From contig NZ_JAKCFI010000011.1 of NCBI RefSeq assembly GCF_021412625.1, forward strand, positions 1-64,000: a stretch of 64,000 nucleotides of DNA, in the 5' to 3' direction. The position numbers were made by a program, and so were the translations under genes. This document shows positions 44,701 through 51,991 of the stretch, piece after piece. The notes beneath the pieces were generated by a model, which saw only the letters and a list, made by a program, of their open reading frames with translations, had not been told where the DNA came from and made no database searches. The first letter of the stretch is position 1. The number at the start of each line of letters is the position of its first letter. The DNA is from Myxococcus stipitatus. GTDB taxonomy: Bacteria; Myxococcota; Myxococcia; Myxococcales; Myxococcaceae.

Positions 44701-45359
44701 TCGCCCAGCCGCTGCATGGACGACGCGTTGATGGACGGCGGGAAGCTCACCACCACGGTGGCGCGGGGCGCGCCGGCCGGGGTGGACGCGGACGCGCGGA
44801 CGTCCTCGATGGCGTGGGCGACGGCGCGCGCGCGCAGCTCCAGCTCCACGTCGTTCGCCTTGGGGCTGGCCACCGTGAGCATCAACGTGGCCGTGTCCCC
44901 GAAGTCCTTCAGGAAGTTGATGGGGCCCGCGCCGGAGGGCAGGTCGCGAATCGTGGCGAGCCGCCCCTGGATGTCGTCGAACTCCCGGTCGCGGTCCGTC
45001 ACGTCCTCCTTCAGCGTGACGTAGACGACGGCCAGGCTGGTGCGGCTGATGGATTCGATCTTCTCGACGCTCGAGTTCTCGGAGACCTTCTGTTCGATGC
45101 GCCGGGTGACGAGCTGTTCGATCTTCTCCGCCTCGGCGCCGGGCCACAGGCAGGTGGCCACCGCCACGCGCACCGCGATGACCGGATCCTTGGCCTTGGG
45201 CATGCGGAAGTAGCCGAACACGCCCCACGCCAGGGTGAAGACGAGGAACACCCAGGCCACCTGGCGCTGCTCCGTGAAGAAGCGCGCGGTGTTGTGCTTG
45301 TGGGCCACCAGCCGCCGGTCGCGCTCCAGCTCCGCCGACCCGGACGTGGGGGCGCTCAA
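41718..45359 (-). CDS. RND efflux transporter, inner-membrane pump
   Basis: A 1213-residue RND permease with 12 predicted membrane helices and two large periplasmic loops. The proton-relay helix reads LIIALGLLVDDPVVASDAIK, with the paired Asp. The porter loops include RFWFSVAPELQQLNYAQLVV. It is somewhat longer than AcrB and is closest in feel to heavy-metal or hydrophobe exporters; the substrate cannot be read. The start is TTG at 45359, overlapping the TGA of the adaptor gene (TTGA), with GGAGGTG six bases upstream. It must work with the adaptor and an outer-membrane channel, which is not obvious here. Confidence 0.92.
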   Translation of the reverse strand: MSAPTSGSAELERDRRLVAHKHNTARFFTEQRQVAWVFLVFTLAWGVFGYFRMPKAKDPVIAVRVAVATCLWPGAEAEKIEQLVTRRIEQKVSENSSVEKIESISRTSLAVVYVTLKEDVTDRDREFDDIQGRLATIRDLPSGAGPINFLKDFGDTATLMLTVASPKANDVELELRARAVAHAIEDVRASASTPAGAPRATVVVSFPPSINASSMQRLGDQARRYFDTLDETGDARFIQSPGFIGVDMATPLDDATLLAHLRAFAQDHLSLSELHPDVWPAIVVRDPKDTRARLEAHAGDRYSHRQLDDFTDSIQRHLQRLPVVSKVTRTGVLPERIYLEYSQERLASYGINQSGLANLISARNITAPGGILEIGGKSVTIDPSGELTSETQIGDILATQSAGGAPVYLRDLVDIRRDYQSPPRFLNYLDSRDDQGNFHRDRAITLAVNMRPGEQIDHFGEAVGAELARVGRLLPEDLVIRRTSDQPLQVEENVDLFMSSLYEAIILVVLVALIGFWEWRTALLLALSIPITLAMTFGLMHLFGVDLQQISIASLIIALGLLVDDPVVASDAIKRSLSMGWAPRIAAWLGPTKLATAILFATLTNIAAYLPFLSLPGDTGRFIRTLPVVLTLSLVASRIVSMTFIPLLGGTLLRAPPPPPPEDPVRARRSFASRYQRLVGMAIDHRVKVFFIALAVLVAGVLVGTRVKSAFFPKDLSYLSYVDVWLPEDATLAATRDKAREATTLIEQVCQEYGAAHPGDDGQPRRVLESVTEFIGGGGPRFWFSVAPELQQLNYAQLVVQVRDKEDTRVLVPLLQQRLSQGIAGARVDVRELETGKPVGIPVSIRVSGEDITQLRLVADRAKALFRSLPGTARTRDDWGSDTFSVKLEVDPDRANLAGVTNLDVATSSAVAMNGMTVGQLNEGIHQIDIVARLRAEERAQLGDVENLYVSSTTTPQKVPLRQVSRVTYSLQTEKIRRRNQFRTITVSTFPQAGVLPSEVMKEARPGLEALQASLPVGYTLEVGGEEEEQKKSFASMMVVLGLLIVAIYVMLVIQFRDAVKPLVVFATLPFGAMAAVVSLVVMGAPLSFMAFLGIISLMGVIVSHIIVLFDYIEEAHERGDPLREALLDAGVHRLRPVLVTVAATVLGLFPLALHGGPLWQPLCYAQIGGLTVATVLTLLLVPVLYTLVVKDLRWIRWERPHAPEQAPPSPPG

Positions 45360-46483
45360 GGAATCACCTCCACCGGCTCCCCGTCGGACAGGAGGCTGGC
45401 GCCGGTGACGACGATGCGCTCCCCGGCCTTCAGCCCCTGCTTCACGGGGATGACGTTGCCCAGGTACTCGCCCAGCGTCACGTCGCGGAGGCGGGCCACG
45501 GGCTTGCCGTCCTTCTCCTCGAGGACGAAGACGGCGAACGCGTTCGGGTTCTTCGTGGAGCGGACGATGGCGGACAGGGGGATGAGCAGCTCCGGCTCCG
45601 CCTGCCGCGTGCCGCCGCCGCGCAGGGAGAGCGCGGCCACCATGCCGGGCTTGAGGCGCTGGTCCGCGTTGGGGATGGAGACCTCCACCGCGAACACGCG
45701 GCTCTTCGGGTCGGCGGAGGGCGCGATGCGGGAGATGCGGCCCTCGAACTCCTGGCCGGGGAAGGCCTGGGTGATGACGGCCTGGGGCGCGCCCAGCCGG
45801 ACGCTGGGGAGCAGGGTGTCCGGGACGCCGAACACCACCCGCACGCTGCGGGTCTCCGCGACGGAGAAGGCGATGGTGCCGGGCGCGGCGAGCATGCCCA
45901 CCTCGATGGCGCGCTTGAGGACGACCCCCGTCAGCGGCGAGCGCAGCTGCGTGTCATCCAGCGCGGTGCGGGCTTCCTGGACCCGGGCGCGCGCGACGTT
46001 CGACGCCCCCGCGGCGCTGTCCCGCTGGGTGCGGGCCGAGTCGAGCTGGGCGGGCGTGGACACCTGGGCGGCGACGAGCTTCGACGTGCGGTCGAAGTTG
46101 ATCTGCGCCTGCTCCTCGGCGGCGCGGGCCTGGGCGAGCGCGGCCTGGGCCTCGGCGAGCTTCTGCAGGTAGTCCGTCTTCCGCAGTGACGCCAGCTCCA
46201 TGCCCTCGCGCACCTCGTCACCCTCCTGGATGAGGTGCGTCTGGCCATCCACGCCGCGGACCCGGGTGATGGACTCCACGTAGCCGCCGACCTTGAAGGC
46301 CAGGTCCACGCGCGTGGCGGGCTGTATCTCCGCGGAGAAGCGCGCGTCCGCGATGGTCCCCGCGCGTCCCACGGTGGACACTCGCACCGCCGTGGGGGGC
46401 GCGGGCGCGGGAGCGTGGTTGCCGCAGGCGAGCCCGGAGAGGGCCCACCCGACGAGTGCCAGGGCCTGGAGCGACGTCCTCAT
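45356..46483 (-). CDS. RND periplasmic adaptor lipoprotein
   Basis: A 375-residue membrane-fusion protein. The lipobox LSGLAC puts the lipid on Cys20. The order is: barrel-sandwich half VDLAFKVGGYVESITRVRG, a long coiled-coil hairpin (about 100-170, many Ala/Gln), second lipoyl half LRSPLTGVVLKRAIEVG, and a beta-barrel domain. It bridges the RND pump and an outer-membrane channel. The next gene overlaps by four bases, so the pump is made in fixed ratio with it. A perfect palindrome lies 20 bases upstream of its ATG. Confidence 0.93.
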   Translation of the reverse strand: MRTSLQALALVGWALSGLACGNHAPAPAPPTAVRVSTVGRAGTIADARFSAEIQPATRVDLAFKVGGYVESITRVRGVDGQTHLIQEGDEVREGMELASLRKTDYLQKLAEAQAALAQARAAEEQAQINFDRTSKLVAAQVSTPAQLDSARTQRDSAAGASNVARARVQEARTALDDTQLRSPLTGVVLKRAIEVGMLAAPGTIAFSVAETRSVRVVFGVPDTLLPSVRLGAPQAVITQAFPGQEFEGRISRIAPSADPKSRVFAVEVSIPNADQRLKPGMVAALSLRGGGTRQAEPELLIPLSAIVRSTKNPNAFAVFVLEEKDGKPVARLRDVTLGEYLGNVIPVKQGLKAGERIVVTGASLLSDGEPVEVIP

Positions 46484-46502
46484 GGCGCGACGGACTCCTG
46501 CG

Positions 46503-46518
46503 CGTCACGTGCGTGACG
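46503..46518. promoter_or_regulatory. Perfect 16-bp palindrome before the adaptor gene
   Basis: CGTCACG-TG-CGTGACG is a perfect 7-2-7 inverted repeat, 20 bases upstream of the adaptor ATG. Its geometry equals that of the TTAGTCG-TT-CGACTAA site upstream of the outer-membrane gene, though the sequence differs. It could be an operator or a hairpin in the leader. Confidence 0.45.
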
Positions 46519-46657
46519 GGAGTGGGGGGCCAGGGCGGCAGGTGGGACCTGTCGCCCGGCGCGGGAAGCTCACCACGGCGGAGCGCGAGCGCGGGTGTGG
46601 GGGCGGTGGGGCGGCTTGCGCCTGTCACGCGAGCAACAGGGTTGGGGGCCGGCGTGC

Positions 46658-47290
46658 TCAGAGGACGACGAGCAGGCCCAGCGAGGCTGTCGGGTAGACC
46701 TGTCGCAGCTTCAACTCCCCCGTGGAGATGCGCAGCTCGCGCACGTCCGTGAAGGTGAAGCCCGGCCCGCCCCGCGCCACCAGCCCCAGGCGCCCCGCGC
46801 CCGGCCGCCACGTGACGCCCACCGCCGGCTCCAGGAAGGCGGCCGTGCTGGCGTTCTGCAACGAGCCCTTGCCCGCGCGCGCCACGAACTCCTCGAAGCC
46901 CGCCGTCACGCCCACGAAGGAGCGGAGCGTGCCGTTGAACAGCGTCACCAGCGTGTAGCGGGCATCCGCGCCCACCGCGTAGTTGAGCTTCACCTCGCCC
47001 AGCTCCGCCCCCTCGAACCGCGTCCGCACGCCCACCGAGTTGCCCCACTGGCCCCCACGCCCCACCAGCCCGAAGCTCACCGGCCCGTCATAGGTCGGCG
47101 AGATGTCCAGCCGCACGCCGTACATGGACGCGTCCAGCGCCGGCGGCTGCAGCTCCACCAGCACCGAGCCCCGCCGCTCCCGCTCGTGCGGCGGCACCTG
47201 CTCCGCCGCGTCGTCCGCCAGCGCGGGCGCACCGGCCAGGGGGAGGACCGCCAGCAGCACCTTCGCCACGCTCTTCGACCGGATGCTCAT
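46658..47290 (-). CDS. Small outer-membrane beta-barrel-like protein
   Basis: A 210-residue exported protein. The signal peptide ends PALA-DD (about 25). The mature chain alternates hydrophobic and polar residues with frequent Gly and aromatic residues, for example VSFGLVGRGGQWGNSVGVRT, which fits a small 8-strand barrel. I do not recognise a family. The start is the ATG at 47290, six bases after AAGGAG; the upstream ATG at 47296 would touch the ribosome binding site. It is divergent from a TetR gene and precedes the RND adaptor, so it is probably part of the regulated efflux unit. Confidence 0.75.
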   Translation of the reverse strand: MSIRSKSVAKVLLAVLPLAGAPALADDAAEQVPPHERERRGSVLVELQPPALDASMYGVRLDISPTYDGPVSFGLVGRGGQWGNSVGVRTRFEGAELGEVKLNYAVGADARYTLVTLFNGTLRSFVGVTAGFEEFVARAGKGSLQNASTAAFLEPAVGVTWRPGAGRLGLVARGGPGFTFTDVRELRISTGELKLRQVYPTASLGLLVVL

Positions 47291-47306
47291 CGCCATCTCC
47301 TTGGGT

Positions 47307-47344
47307 TTAGTCGTTCGACTAACTTAGTTACACGGCTAACTAAG
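47307..47344. promoter_or_regulatory. Tandem TetR-type operators
   Basis: Two adjacent palindromes sit between the divergent outer-membrane and TetR genes. The first, TTAGTCG-TT-CGACTAA (47307-47322), is perfect. The second is CTTAGTTA (47323-47330) and TAACTAAG (47337-47344) around a six-base spacer; it contains TTAG-N8-CTAA (47324-47339), the same spacing as the first. The block is much more A/T-rich than its surroundings. Sites like this are typical TetR operators and the regulator is next door. Confidence 0.75.
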
Positions 47345-47365
47345 ACGGGGCCTGGGGGAAGTCAA
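47337..47365 (-). promoter_or_regulatory. Promoter of the outer-membrane gene
   Basis: On the minus strand TTGACT (47365-47360) and TAGTTA (47342-47337) are spaced by 17 bases. The -10 lies inside the second palindromic operator and the first operator covers the start-site region, so a bound regulator would block RNA polymerase. Confidence 0.65.
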
Positions 47366-47429
47366 GGCGACCGGCCAATCGAGGTGGCGGGTGCTTGCGG
47401 GTAGGTGTCTGGCGTCCTATGGGGGATGG

Positions 47430-48158
47430 ATGGCCCGTGCACGCACCAGGAAGGCGGCTCCCGAGGCTCCCGTGGCGGAGTCCCAGGGGGGCTCTGACGC
47501 TCGCGAGCGGCTCATCGCCGCCAGTGCCCGCGTGCTGGCGGAGCGGGGGTACGACGCGACGACGGTGAAGGAAGTGGCGCGCGTCGCGGGGGTGAACCAG
47601 GGGCTGGTCCACTATTACTTCGGCAGCAAGGACGCGCTGCTGCTGGCCACCACGCGCGAGCACAGCCAGCGCTACGCGGCCGAGCTGCGCCGGCTGCGCG
47701 AGGAGACACCGCCCGAGAAGCTCGCGGATGCCAGCTTCGCGTTCGGCGCGGAGCTCCTGCGCGCCGCGCCCGAACTGGTGCGGCTGCGCTACGAGCTGTT
47801 CGCGCTGGGGTTGCGCAACCCGGAGCTGACCTCGGCCGTGTCGGAGCTGTTGTGCCTGGGCGACCTGGAGGTGGCGCGGACGGTGGCCGCGTACCGGGGC
47901 GCGGACCCGGAGCATCCGGAGCCCGTGGACCGTCACTACGGCGCCCTCATCAAGGCGTGCATCGACGGGCTGTCGCTCCAGCACGTGCTCGACGCCCGCT
48001 TCGACGTCGCGCCGGTCTACGCGCTCCTGCAGCGGATGATTCTGCTGAGCGTGGGGAGCGGCGCCAGCGCGAAGCCCCCGCGACGGGGAGGCAAGGCCCA
48101 GGGGCGGCGAGCGCTCCCCCGGCCTCGGCGCCGGAGCCCCCGGCCCCGGCGCCGCTGA
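47430..48158 (+). CDS. TetR-family transcriptional regulator
   Basis: A 242-residue TetR regulator. The N-terminal DNA-binding domain has RLIAASARVLAERGYDATTV then VNQGLVHYYFGSKDALL, the classic TetR signature. The C-terminal ligand-binding part is all helix. The last 30 residues are Arg/Pro-rich and unusual. It is divergent from the outer-membrane protein and RND genes and separated from them by tandem palindromes, so it probably represses that unit and itself, with release by a pump substrate. The ATG at 47430 follows GGGGGATGG. Confidence 0.9.
   Translation: MARARTRKAAPEAPVAESQGGSDARERLIAASARVLAERGYDATTVKEVARVAGVNQGLVHYYFGSKDALLLATTREHSQRYAAELRRLREETPPEKLADASFAFGAELLRAAPELVRLRYELFALGLRNPELTSAVSELLCLGDLEVARTVAAYRGADPEHPEPVDRHYGALIKACIDGLSLQHVLDARFDVAPVYALLQRMILLSVGSGASAKPPRRGGKAQGRRALPRPRRRSPRPRRR
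48126..48154. terminator. Hairpin at the tetR 3' end
   Basis: CGGCGCCGG (48126-48134) and CCGGCGCCG (48146-48154) form a 9-bp stem with an 11-base loop over the last codons of the TetR gene, just before the convergent gene ends. It could serve as a shared terminator but has no T tract. Confidence 0.3.
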
Positions 48159-48169
48159 GGCGGGGCGGC

Positions 48170-49000
48170 TCAGAGCGGCGTGGGCCGTCCGGGCGTGAGG
48201 ATGCGCACGCGGTCATCGCCGGAGAAGGCGGCGCGCACCTCCGGCTCCTCCGAGAGGGGCTCGAAGGTGGCGTAGTGCATGGGGACGATGATGGACGGCC
48301 GGAAGTACTTGCGGATGGCGAGCGCCGCCGCGCGCGGGTCCATCGCCCAGCGTCCGCCGCCCGCCGCGACGAGCACGATGTCCGGGTGGAACAGCTCCTG
48401 GATGAGCGCCATGTCGCCGAACAGCCACGTGTCACCCGTGTGGTAGAGCGAGCGCCCGTCCGCGAAGGTGAGGACGTAGCCCAGGGGGCGCCCTCCCGGG
48501 TCGGTCGAGTGCATCGCGGGGACGGCGTCCACGCGCACGTCTCCCAACTGGAAGCCGCCGCCCACGTTGACGCTGTGCTGCTGGGCCTCCGGAATGCCCA
48601 TGGCGCGCAGGTGCTCGCCGGTGCTGACGACGAGCGCGCCGGTGACGCGCGCCAGCTCCGGCACGTCGCTGGCGTGGTCGCCATGGGCATGGGTGACGAG
48701 GAGGGCCGCGGGCTTCTCCTTCGCGAAGCGCGAGGGCTCCTTCCACGCGGCCGGGGTCTTCGGGTTGTCCTTCAGCCACGGGTCGATGAGCAGGCGGGTG
48801 CCGCCCGGGGAGACGACCTCGAAGGCGGCGTGACCGAGCCACGTCACGCGCGGCGCGCCGCCCGCGGGCGCGGGCTTCGCGGTGGTGCTCGTGTCCGGGC
48901 TGGCGCGTCCGGGCGCGGGGGTGGGAGGGGCGGCCCACGTGGGGAGCGCCGTGAGGTGGAGGGCGAGCAGCAGCGGCGGGATGAAGCGGAGGTCACGCAT
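48170..49000 (-). CDS. Exported metallo-beta-lactamase-fold hydrolase
   Basis: A 276-residue protein with a signal peptide (about 1-23, TWA-AP) and a Pro/Ala linker. The metal site THAHGDH supplies His104, His106, Asp108 and His109; later ligands are in AMHSTDP, YHTGDT and VPMHYATF. This is the UPF0173 type, related to N-acyl-phosphatidylethanolamine-like and UlaG-like hydrolases. The cytoplasmic relatives lack a signal, so export is notable. The substrate is unknown. It converges with the TetR gene. Confidence 0.87.
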   Translation of the reverse strand: MRDLRFIPPLLLALHLTALPTWAAPPTPAPGRASPDTSTTAKPAPAGGAPRVTWLGHAAFEVVSPGGTRLLIDPWLKDNPKTPAAWKEPSRFAKEKPAALLVTHAHGDHASDVPELARVTGALVVSTGEHLRAMGIPEAQQHSVNVGGGFQLGDVRVDAVPAMHSTDPGGRPLGYVLTFADGRSLYHTGDTWLFGDMALIQELFHPDIVLVAAGGGRWAMDPRAAALAIRKYFRPSIIVPMHYATFEPLSEEPEVRAAFSGDDRVRILTPGRPTPL

Positions 49001-49085
49001 CGGTCGATTCCTCGGGCAGCGGGGCCGCGTGAAGCGGCGCCGGGTCGCGAGGAATAGGCGGGGGCGCGTGCCCCGGGCTTGGGCG

Positions 49086-49919
49086 TTATTGACGCGGGCG
49101 CAGCGCGCGGGCGAACTGGCCCGGCGTCATGCCCACGATGCGCCGGAAGTGGCGGTTGAGCTGGCTCTGGTCGCACAGGCCGACCTCGGCGGCGACGTCC
49201 GTCGCGGACCACCCCTGGGCCAGCAGCGTGCGGGCGCGGGCCACGCGCAGGTGGGTGACGTACTCGTGCGGGGGCAGCCCCAGCCGCGCGCGGAACAGCC
49301 GCAGCAGGTGGAACTTGTCCATGCCTACCGCGGCCGCGAGCACGTCCAGGCCCACGTTCCGGGTGTAGCTGGCGTGCAGGAAGTCCCGGGCTCGGAGCAC
49401 GGCCGGGGGATGCGGGGGCGGGGGGCGGGGCGCGGGGCCCCGGGCGTATTCGGAGAGCAGCGCGTCCAGCGTCTCGCAGACGCGCGTGTCGAGCTCCAGC
49501 GGGTCGGGGGCGCGCGAGCCCAGCGTGGCCAGGAGCGCGCCCGCCATGGCCTCCAGGCGCCCACCTCCATGACTCAGGACCTCCCGCAGGCGCGGTGTGC
49601 GCTCCAGTCCGAGCCCGGCCGCGGCGGTGTCCACCAGGGTGGGGGAGAAGGCGACCGACTGCGCGGTGACGGGGGCGTGGACCCGCTCGTCGCGGTGGAC
49701 CTCGCCGGGTTCCTTGAGCTTGAGCCTGGGACCGGCGACCTGGGTCCACACGCGCCCGCGATACCAGAAGTCGAACCCGCCGCTGGACGTCACGGTGATG
49801 ACATACGCGGTGGAATGCCCCACCCACAGTCGTGTGTCACCCTCCACCCGTGAGATCATGACGTCGGGTGCCCCAGGGGGGCGCCAGGAGGTGATGGCGG
49901 CGGGAGACGCGGAGGGCAT
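49086..49919 (-). CDS. AraC-family transcriptional regulator
   Basis: A 277-residue regulator. The C-terminal 100 residues hold two helix-turn-helix motifs: VLAAAVGMDKFHLLRLFRA and ATDVAAEVGLCDQSQLNRHF, then the AraC ending GMTPGQFAR. The N-terminal part (about 20-150) looks like a cupin-type ligand pocket. The start at 49919 has AGGACG upstream; an in-frame ATG at 49859 would also keep all domains. It is divergent from the cyclic-nucleotide-binding gene; its target is unknown. Confidence 0.9.
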   Translation of the reverse strand: MPSASPAAITSWRPPGAPDVMISRVEGDTRLWVGHSTAYVITVTSSGGFDFWYRGRVWTQVAGPRLKLKEPGEVHRDERVHAPVTAQSVAFSPTLVDTAAAGLGLERTPRLREVLSHGGGRLEAMAGALLATLGSRAPDPLELDTRVCETLDALLSEYARGPAPRPPPPHPPAVLRARDFLHASYTRNVGLDVLAAAVGMDKFHLLRLFRARLGLPPHEYVTHLRVARARTLLAQGWSATDVAAEVGLCDQSQLNRHFRRIVGMTPGQFARALRPRQ

Positions 49920-49978
49920 GTATCGTCCTGGGTGATGTCTATCTCACGTTTGGACGGGTTCACGCGGCTCGGAGCGTC

Positions 49979-50007
49979 GTGACATGGGCCGGCGGCGCGA
50001 GTAAAGC
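49979..50007 (+). promoter_or_regulatory. Candidate promoter for the CNB protein
   Basis: GTGACA (49979-49984) and TAAAGC (50002-50007) are 17 bases apart. The -35 matches five of six bases. The ATG follows 48 bases later, after GGAGGAAG. Confidence 0.45.
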
Positions 50008-50054
50008 GCGGGTAACGGCGTTTTCTGGCGGTCGAGCAGGCCGGAGGAAGACAG

Positions 50055-51260
50055 ATGCCAGGAGCCACAGGCGGACAAGGCTCGGGGGGCGCGCGAGTGG
50101 GAACGGATGCAGAAGGGGCGGGGGTGCTGCGGGCGGTGCGGTCGCTGGTGGAGCTGGAGCAGACGGAGCAGGCCGCGCAGCTCTACGAGGAGATGGGCGC
50201 GTCGCAGCGCGAGCGGCTCCAGCAGCAGGCGGCCCGTCGTCCCGCGAAGGAGCGCCGTGGGTTCGTGGAGGTGCTGCGCCGGGCCCGGGACTTCCTGGGC
50301 GCCGCCAGGCTCATGGACGGCAGTGGCGACGATGCCACCGCGGCCGACCTGTATCTCCAGAGCGGCCAGTACCTGGAGGCCGCCGAGGCGTTGCTGCGCG
50401 CGGGGGACGCCGAGCGCGCGGCGGCGGCCTTCGAGCGGGCCGGGGCGCTGGAGCGGGCGCTGGAGGTGTACCGGAAGCTGGGGGCGCGGGAGGCCATGGC
50501 CCAGTGCCTGGCCCGGCTCAAGCGCCCCTTCGACGCGGCGGATGTCTACCGCGACCTGGGGCAGCCGCACGCGGAGGTGGAGGTGCTCGGCGGTGTCACG
50601 CCGGAGGACCCGCGCTACGTGGAGGCCGTGCTGCGCATGTGCCGGCTGCTGGACGTGGAGGGGTTCACGCACCGGGCGCTCGCGGTGCTGGTGGACGCGA
50701 TGACCAGCTCCGACGTCGCGCGCGCGGAGTCCTCCGTGGTGACGGAGAAGGCGCGCCTGTTGCGGCGCATGGGCATGGAGGCGGAGGCGGAGGCGGTGCT
50801 CGGCCGGCGGACGACGCCCAGCACCATGCCCGTGGCCAACGGCTATCGCTTCCTGAAGGCCATCCCCATCTTCGGCGAGCTGTCGCTGGAGGACATGAAG
50901 GACCTCTACCGCCAGGCACGCCAGGTGGTCATCGCCCAGGGCGCGGTGGTGCTGGAGAAGGGCGACCCGGGCGTGGGGCTGCTCGTCCTCCTCGAGGGCA
51001 CTGTGGACGTCTTCAGCGGCGCGGAGCCCGACGCCCGACACCTCAACACCCTGGGGCCGGGCGCGCACCTGGGGGAGATCTCCCTGGTGCAGGACGCCAC
51101 GGTCTCCGCCCACGTCCGGGCGCGCACGGCCGTGCGGGCGCTGCGCATCAGCCGCACGGCCTTCGAGCACTACCTGGATACCCACGAGGCGGCGGCGCTG
51201 CGCATCTACCGCCTGTTCACGCAGAACCTGGCGGCCCGGGTCCGCGCCTTGAGCGCGTGA
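50055..51260 (+). CDS. Helical-repeat protein with cyclic-nucleotide-binding domain
   Basis: A 401-residue cytoplasmic protein. The N-terminal two-thirds (about 20-265) are helix-pair repeats of TPR type, for example ADLYLQSGQYLEAAEALLRA and AERAAAAFERAGALERALEV. A C-terminal cyclic-nucleotide-binding domain follows (about 280-395) with LEGTVDVFSG and LGPGAHLGEISLVQDA, the phosphate-binding cassette region. The cassette has GEISL, with an Arg expected to hold the phosphate not obvious. There is no DNA-binding domain, so it is a cAMP/cGMP- or ligand-controlled adaptor. The ATG follows GGAGGAAG. Confidence 0.82.
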   Translation: MPGATGGQGSGGARVGTDAEGAGVLRAVRSLVELEQTEQAAQLYEEMGASQRERLQQQAARRPAKERRGFVEVLRRARDFLGAARLMDGSGDDATAADLYLQSGQYLEAAEALLRAGDAERAAAAFERAGALERALEVYRKLGAREAMAQCLARLKRPFDAADVYRDLGQPHAEVEVLGGVTPEDPRYVEAVLRMCRLLDVEGFTHRALAVLVDAMTSSDVARAESSVVTEKARLLRRMGMEAEAEAVLGRRTTPSTMPVANGYRFLKAIPIFGELSLEDMKDLYRQARQVVIAQGAVVLEKGDPGVGLLVLLEGTVDVFSGAEPDARHLNTLGPGAHLGEISLVQDATVSAHVRARTAVRALRISRTAFEHYLDTHEAAALRIYRLFTQNLAARVRALSA

Positions 51261-51280
51261 CGGGCCGCCGCGTCCGCCGC

Positions 51281-51850
51281 TCAGAGCGAGAGGATCGTGA
51301 GCGACACGGAGCCGCTGACCTGCGTGAGCCCGCCCAGGCCCAGGCACGAGCTCAGCCCGGGCGACTGGACGATGACGGTCTCGATGGCCGTGGCCCCCGC
51401 GAACTCACCGGTGACGACGGTGCCGGTCATCTGGATGATGTTGGTGACGCCGATGATGGTGCTGGAGGCGCTGTACTGGAACGTGCTGGTGGTGCCGGTG
51501 TTCCAGCGGATGGTCTGCAACCCGGAGGCGTTGCCCCCCAGGCACGACAGCTTGCCCAGGCCCTGCAGCGTCGCGGTGCCCGAATCGATGATGCTGCCGG
51601 TGGTCGACGTGCACAGGCCGAACGTCGCGTTGCTGGCCACCGCGGTGTCGAGCGCCGCGGTGAAGGTCAGGCCCGGCGTGTAGGTGATGCTCTCGTGTCC
51701 CAGCAGGCAGGACAGGTGCACGAGCGGAATCTGCGCCATCGCCGCGGGCGCCGCGAAGAGCCCCAGCAGCAGGCCCAACTTCGACAGCCAGGCGCAGCGT
51801 GAGAGCAGGAAGGGGAGCGGGTTCTTTCGAGGGGTTGGGGTGGAGCCCAC
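51281..51850 (-). CDS. Secreted protein of unknown function
   Basis: A 189-residue secreted protein. The signal peptide (about 20-40) ends APAAMAQ. The mature chain is rich in Ser, Thr, Gly and Val with a few conserved-looking cysteines (SCLLGHESITY and SCLGLGGLTQ), which suggests an all-beta domain with disulfides. I do not recognise a family. The GTG start at 51850 is chosen for GGAGGT just upstream; an in-frame ATG at 51937 would add 29 residues. It converges with the cyclic-nucleotide-binding gene. Confidence 0.6.
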   Translation of the reverse strand: MGSTPTPRKNPLPFLLSRCAWLSKLGLLLGLFAAPAAMAQIPLVHLSCLLGHESITYTPGLTFTAALDTAVASNATFGLCTSTTGSIIDSGTATLQGLGKLSCLGGNASGLQTIRWNTGTTSTFQYSASSTIIGVTNIIQMTGTVVTGEFAGATAIETVIVQSPGLSSCLGLGGLTQVSGSVSLTILSL

Positions 51851-51991
51851 GGGACCTCCGGAGTGACGGGAGGCAGAGGGATAGGAATTCCTCGAATCCG
51901 TGGCATCGAGCACTCGGGGACGGGCCGGCGTGAGCACGGCGACACTCCCCGGCCCGGGGCACGCACGCGCCCGGGCGCGGGTGTCACCGCG

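Noticed and set aside
41100..46172. 5-kb plus-strand open frame across the histidine kinase and RND genes
   Set aside because: It runs antisense through two well-supported genes, has His/Asp/Arg-rich low-information sequence and no start signal.
47314..47342. Rightward promoter for tetR (TTCGAC and TAACTA, 17-base spacer)
   Set aside because: The -35 matches consensus at only two positions, so the pairing may be chance within the palindromic operators; a tetR promoter in this area is likely but not located.
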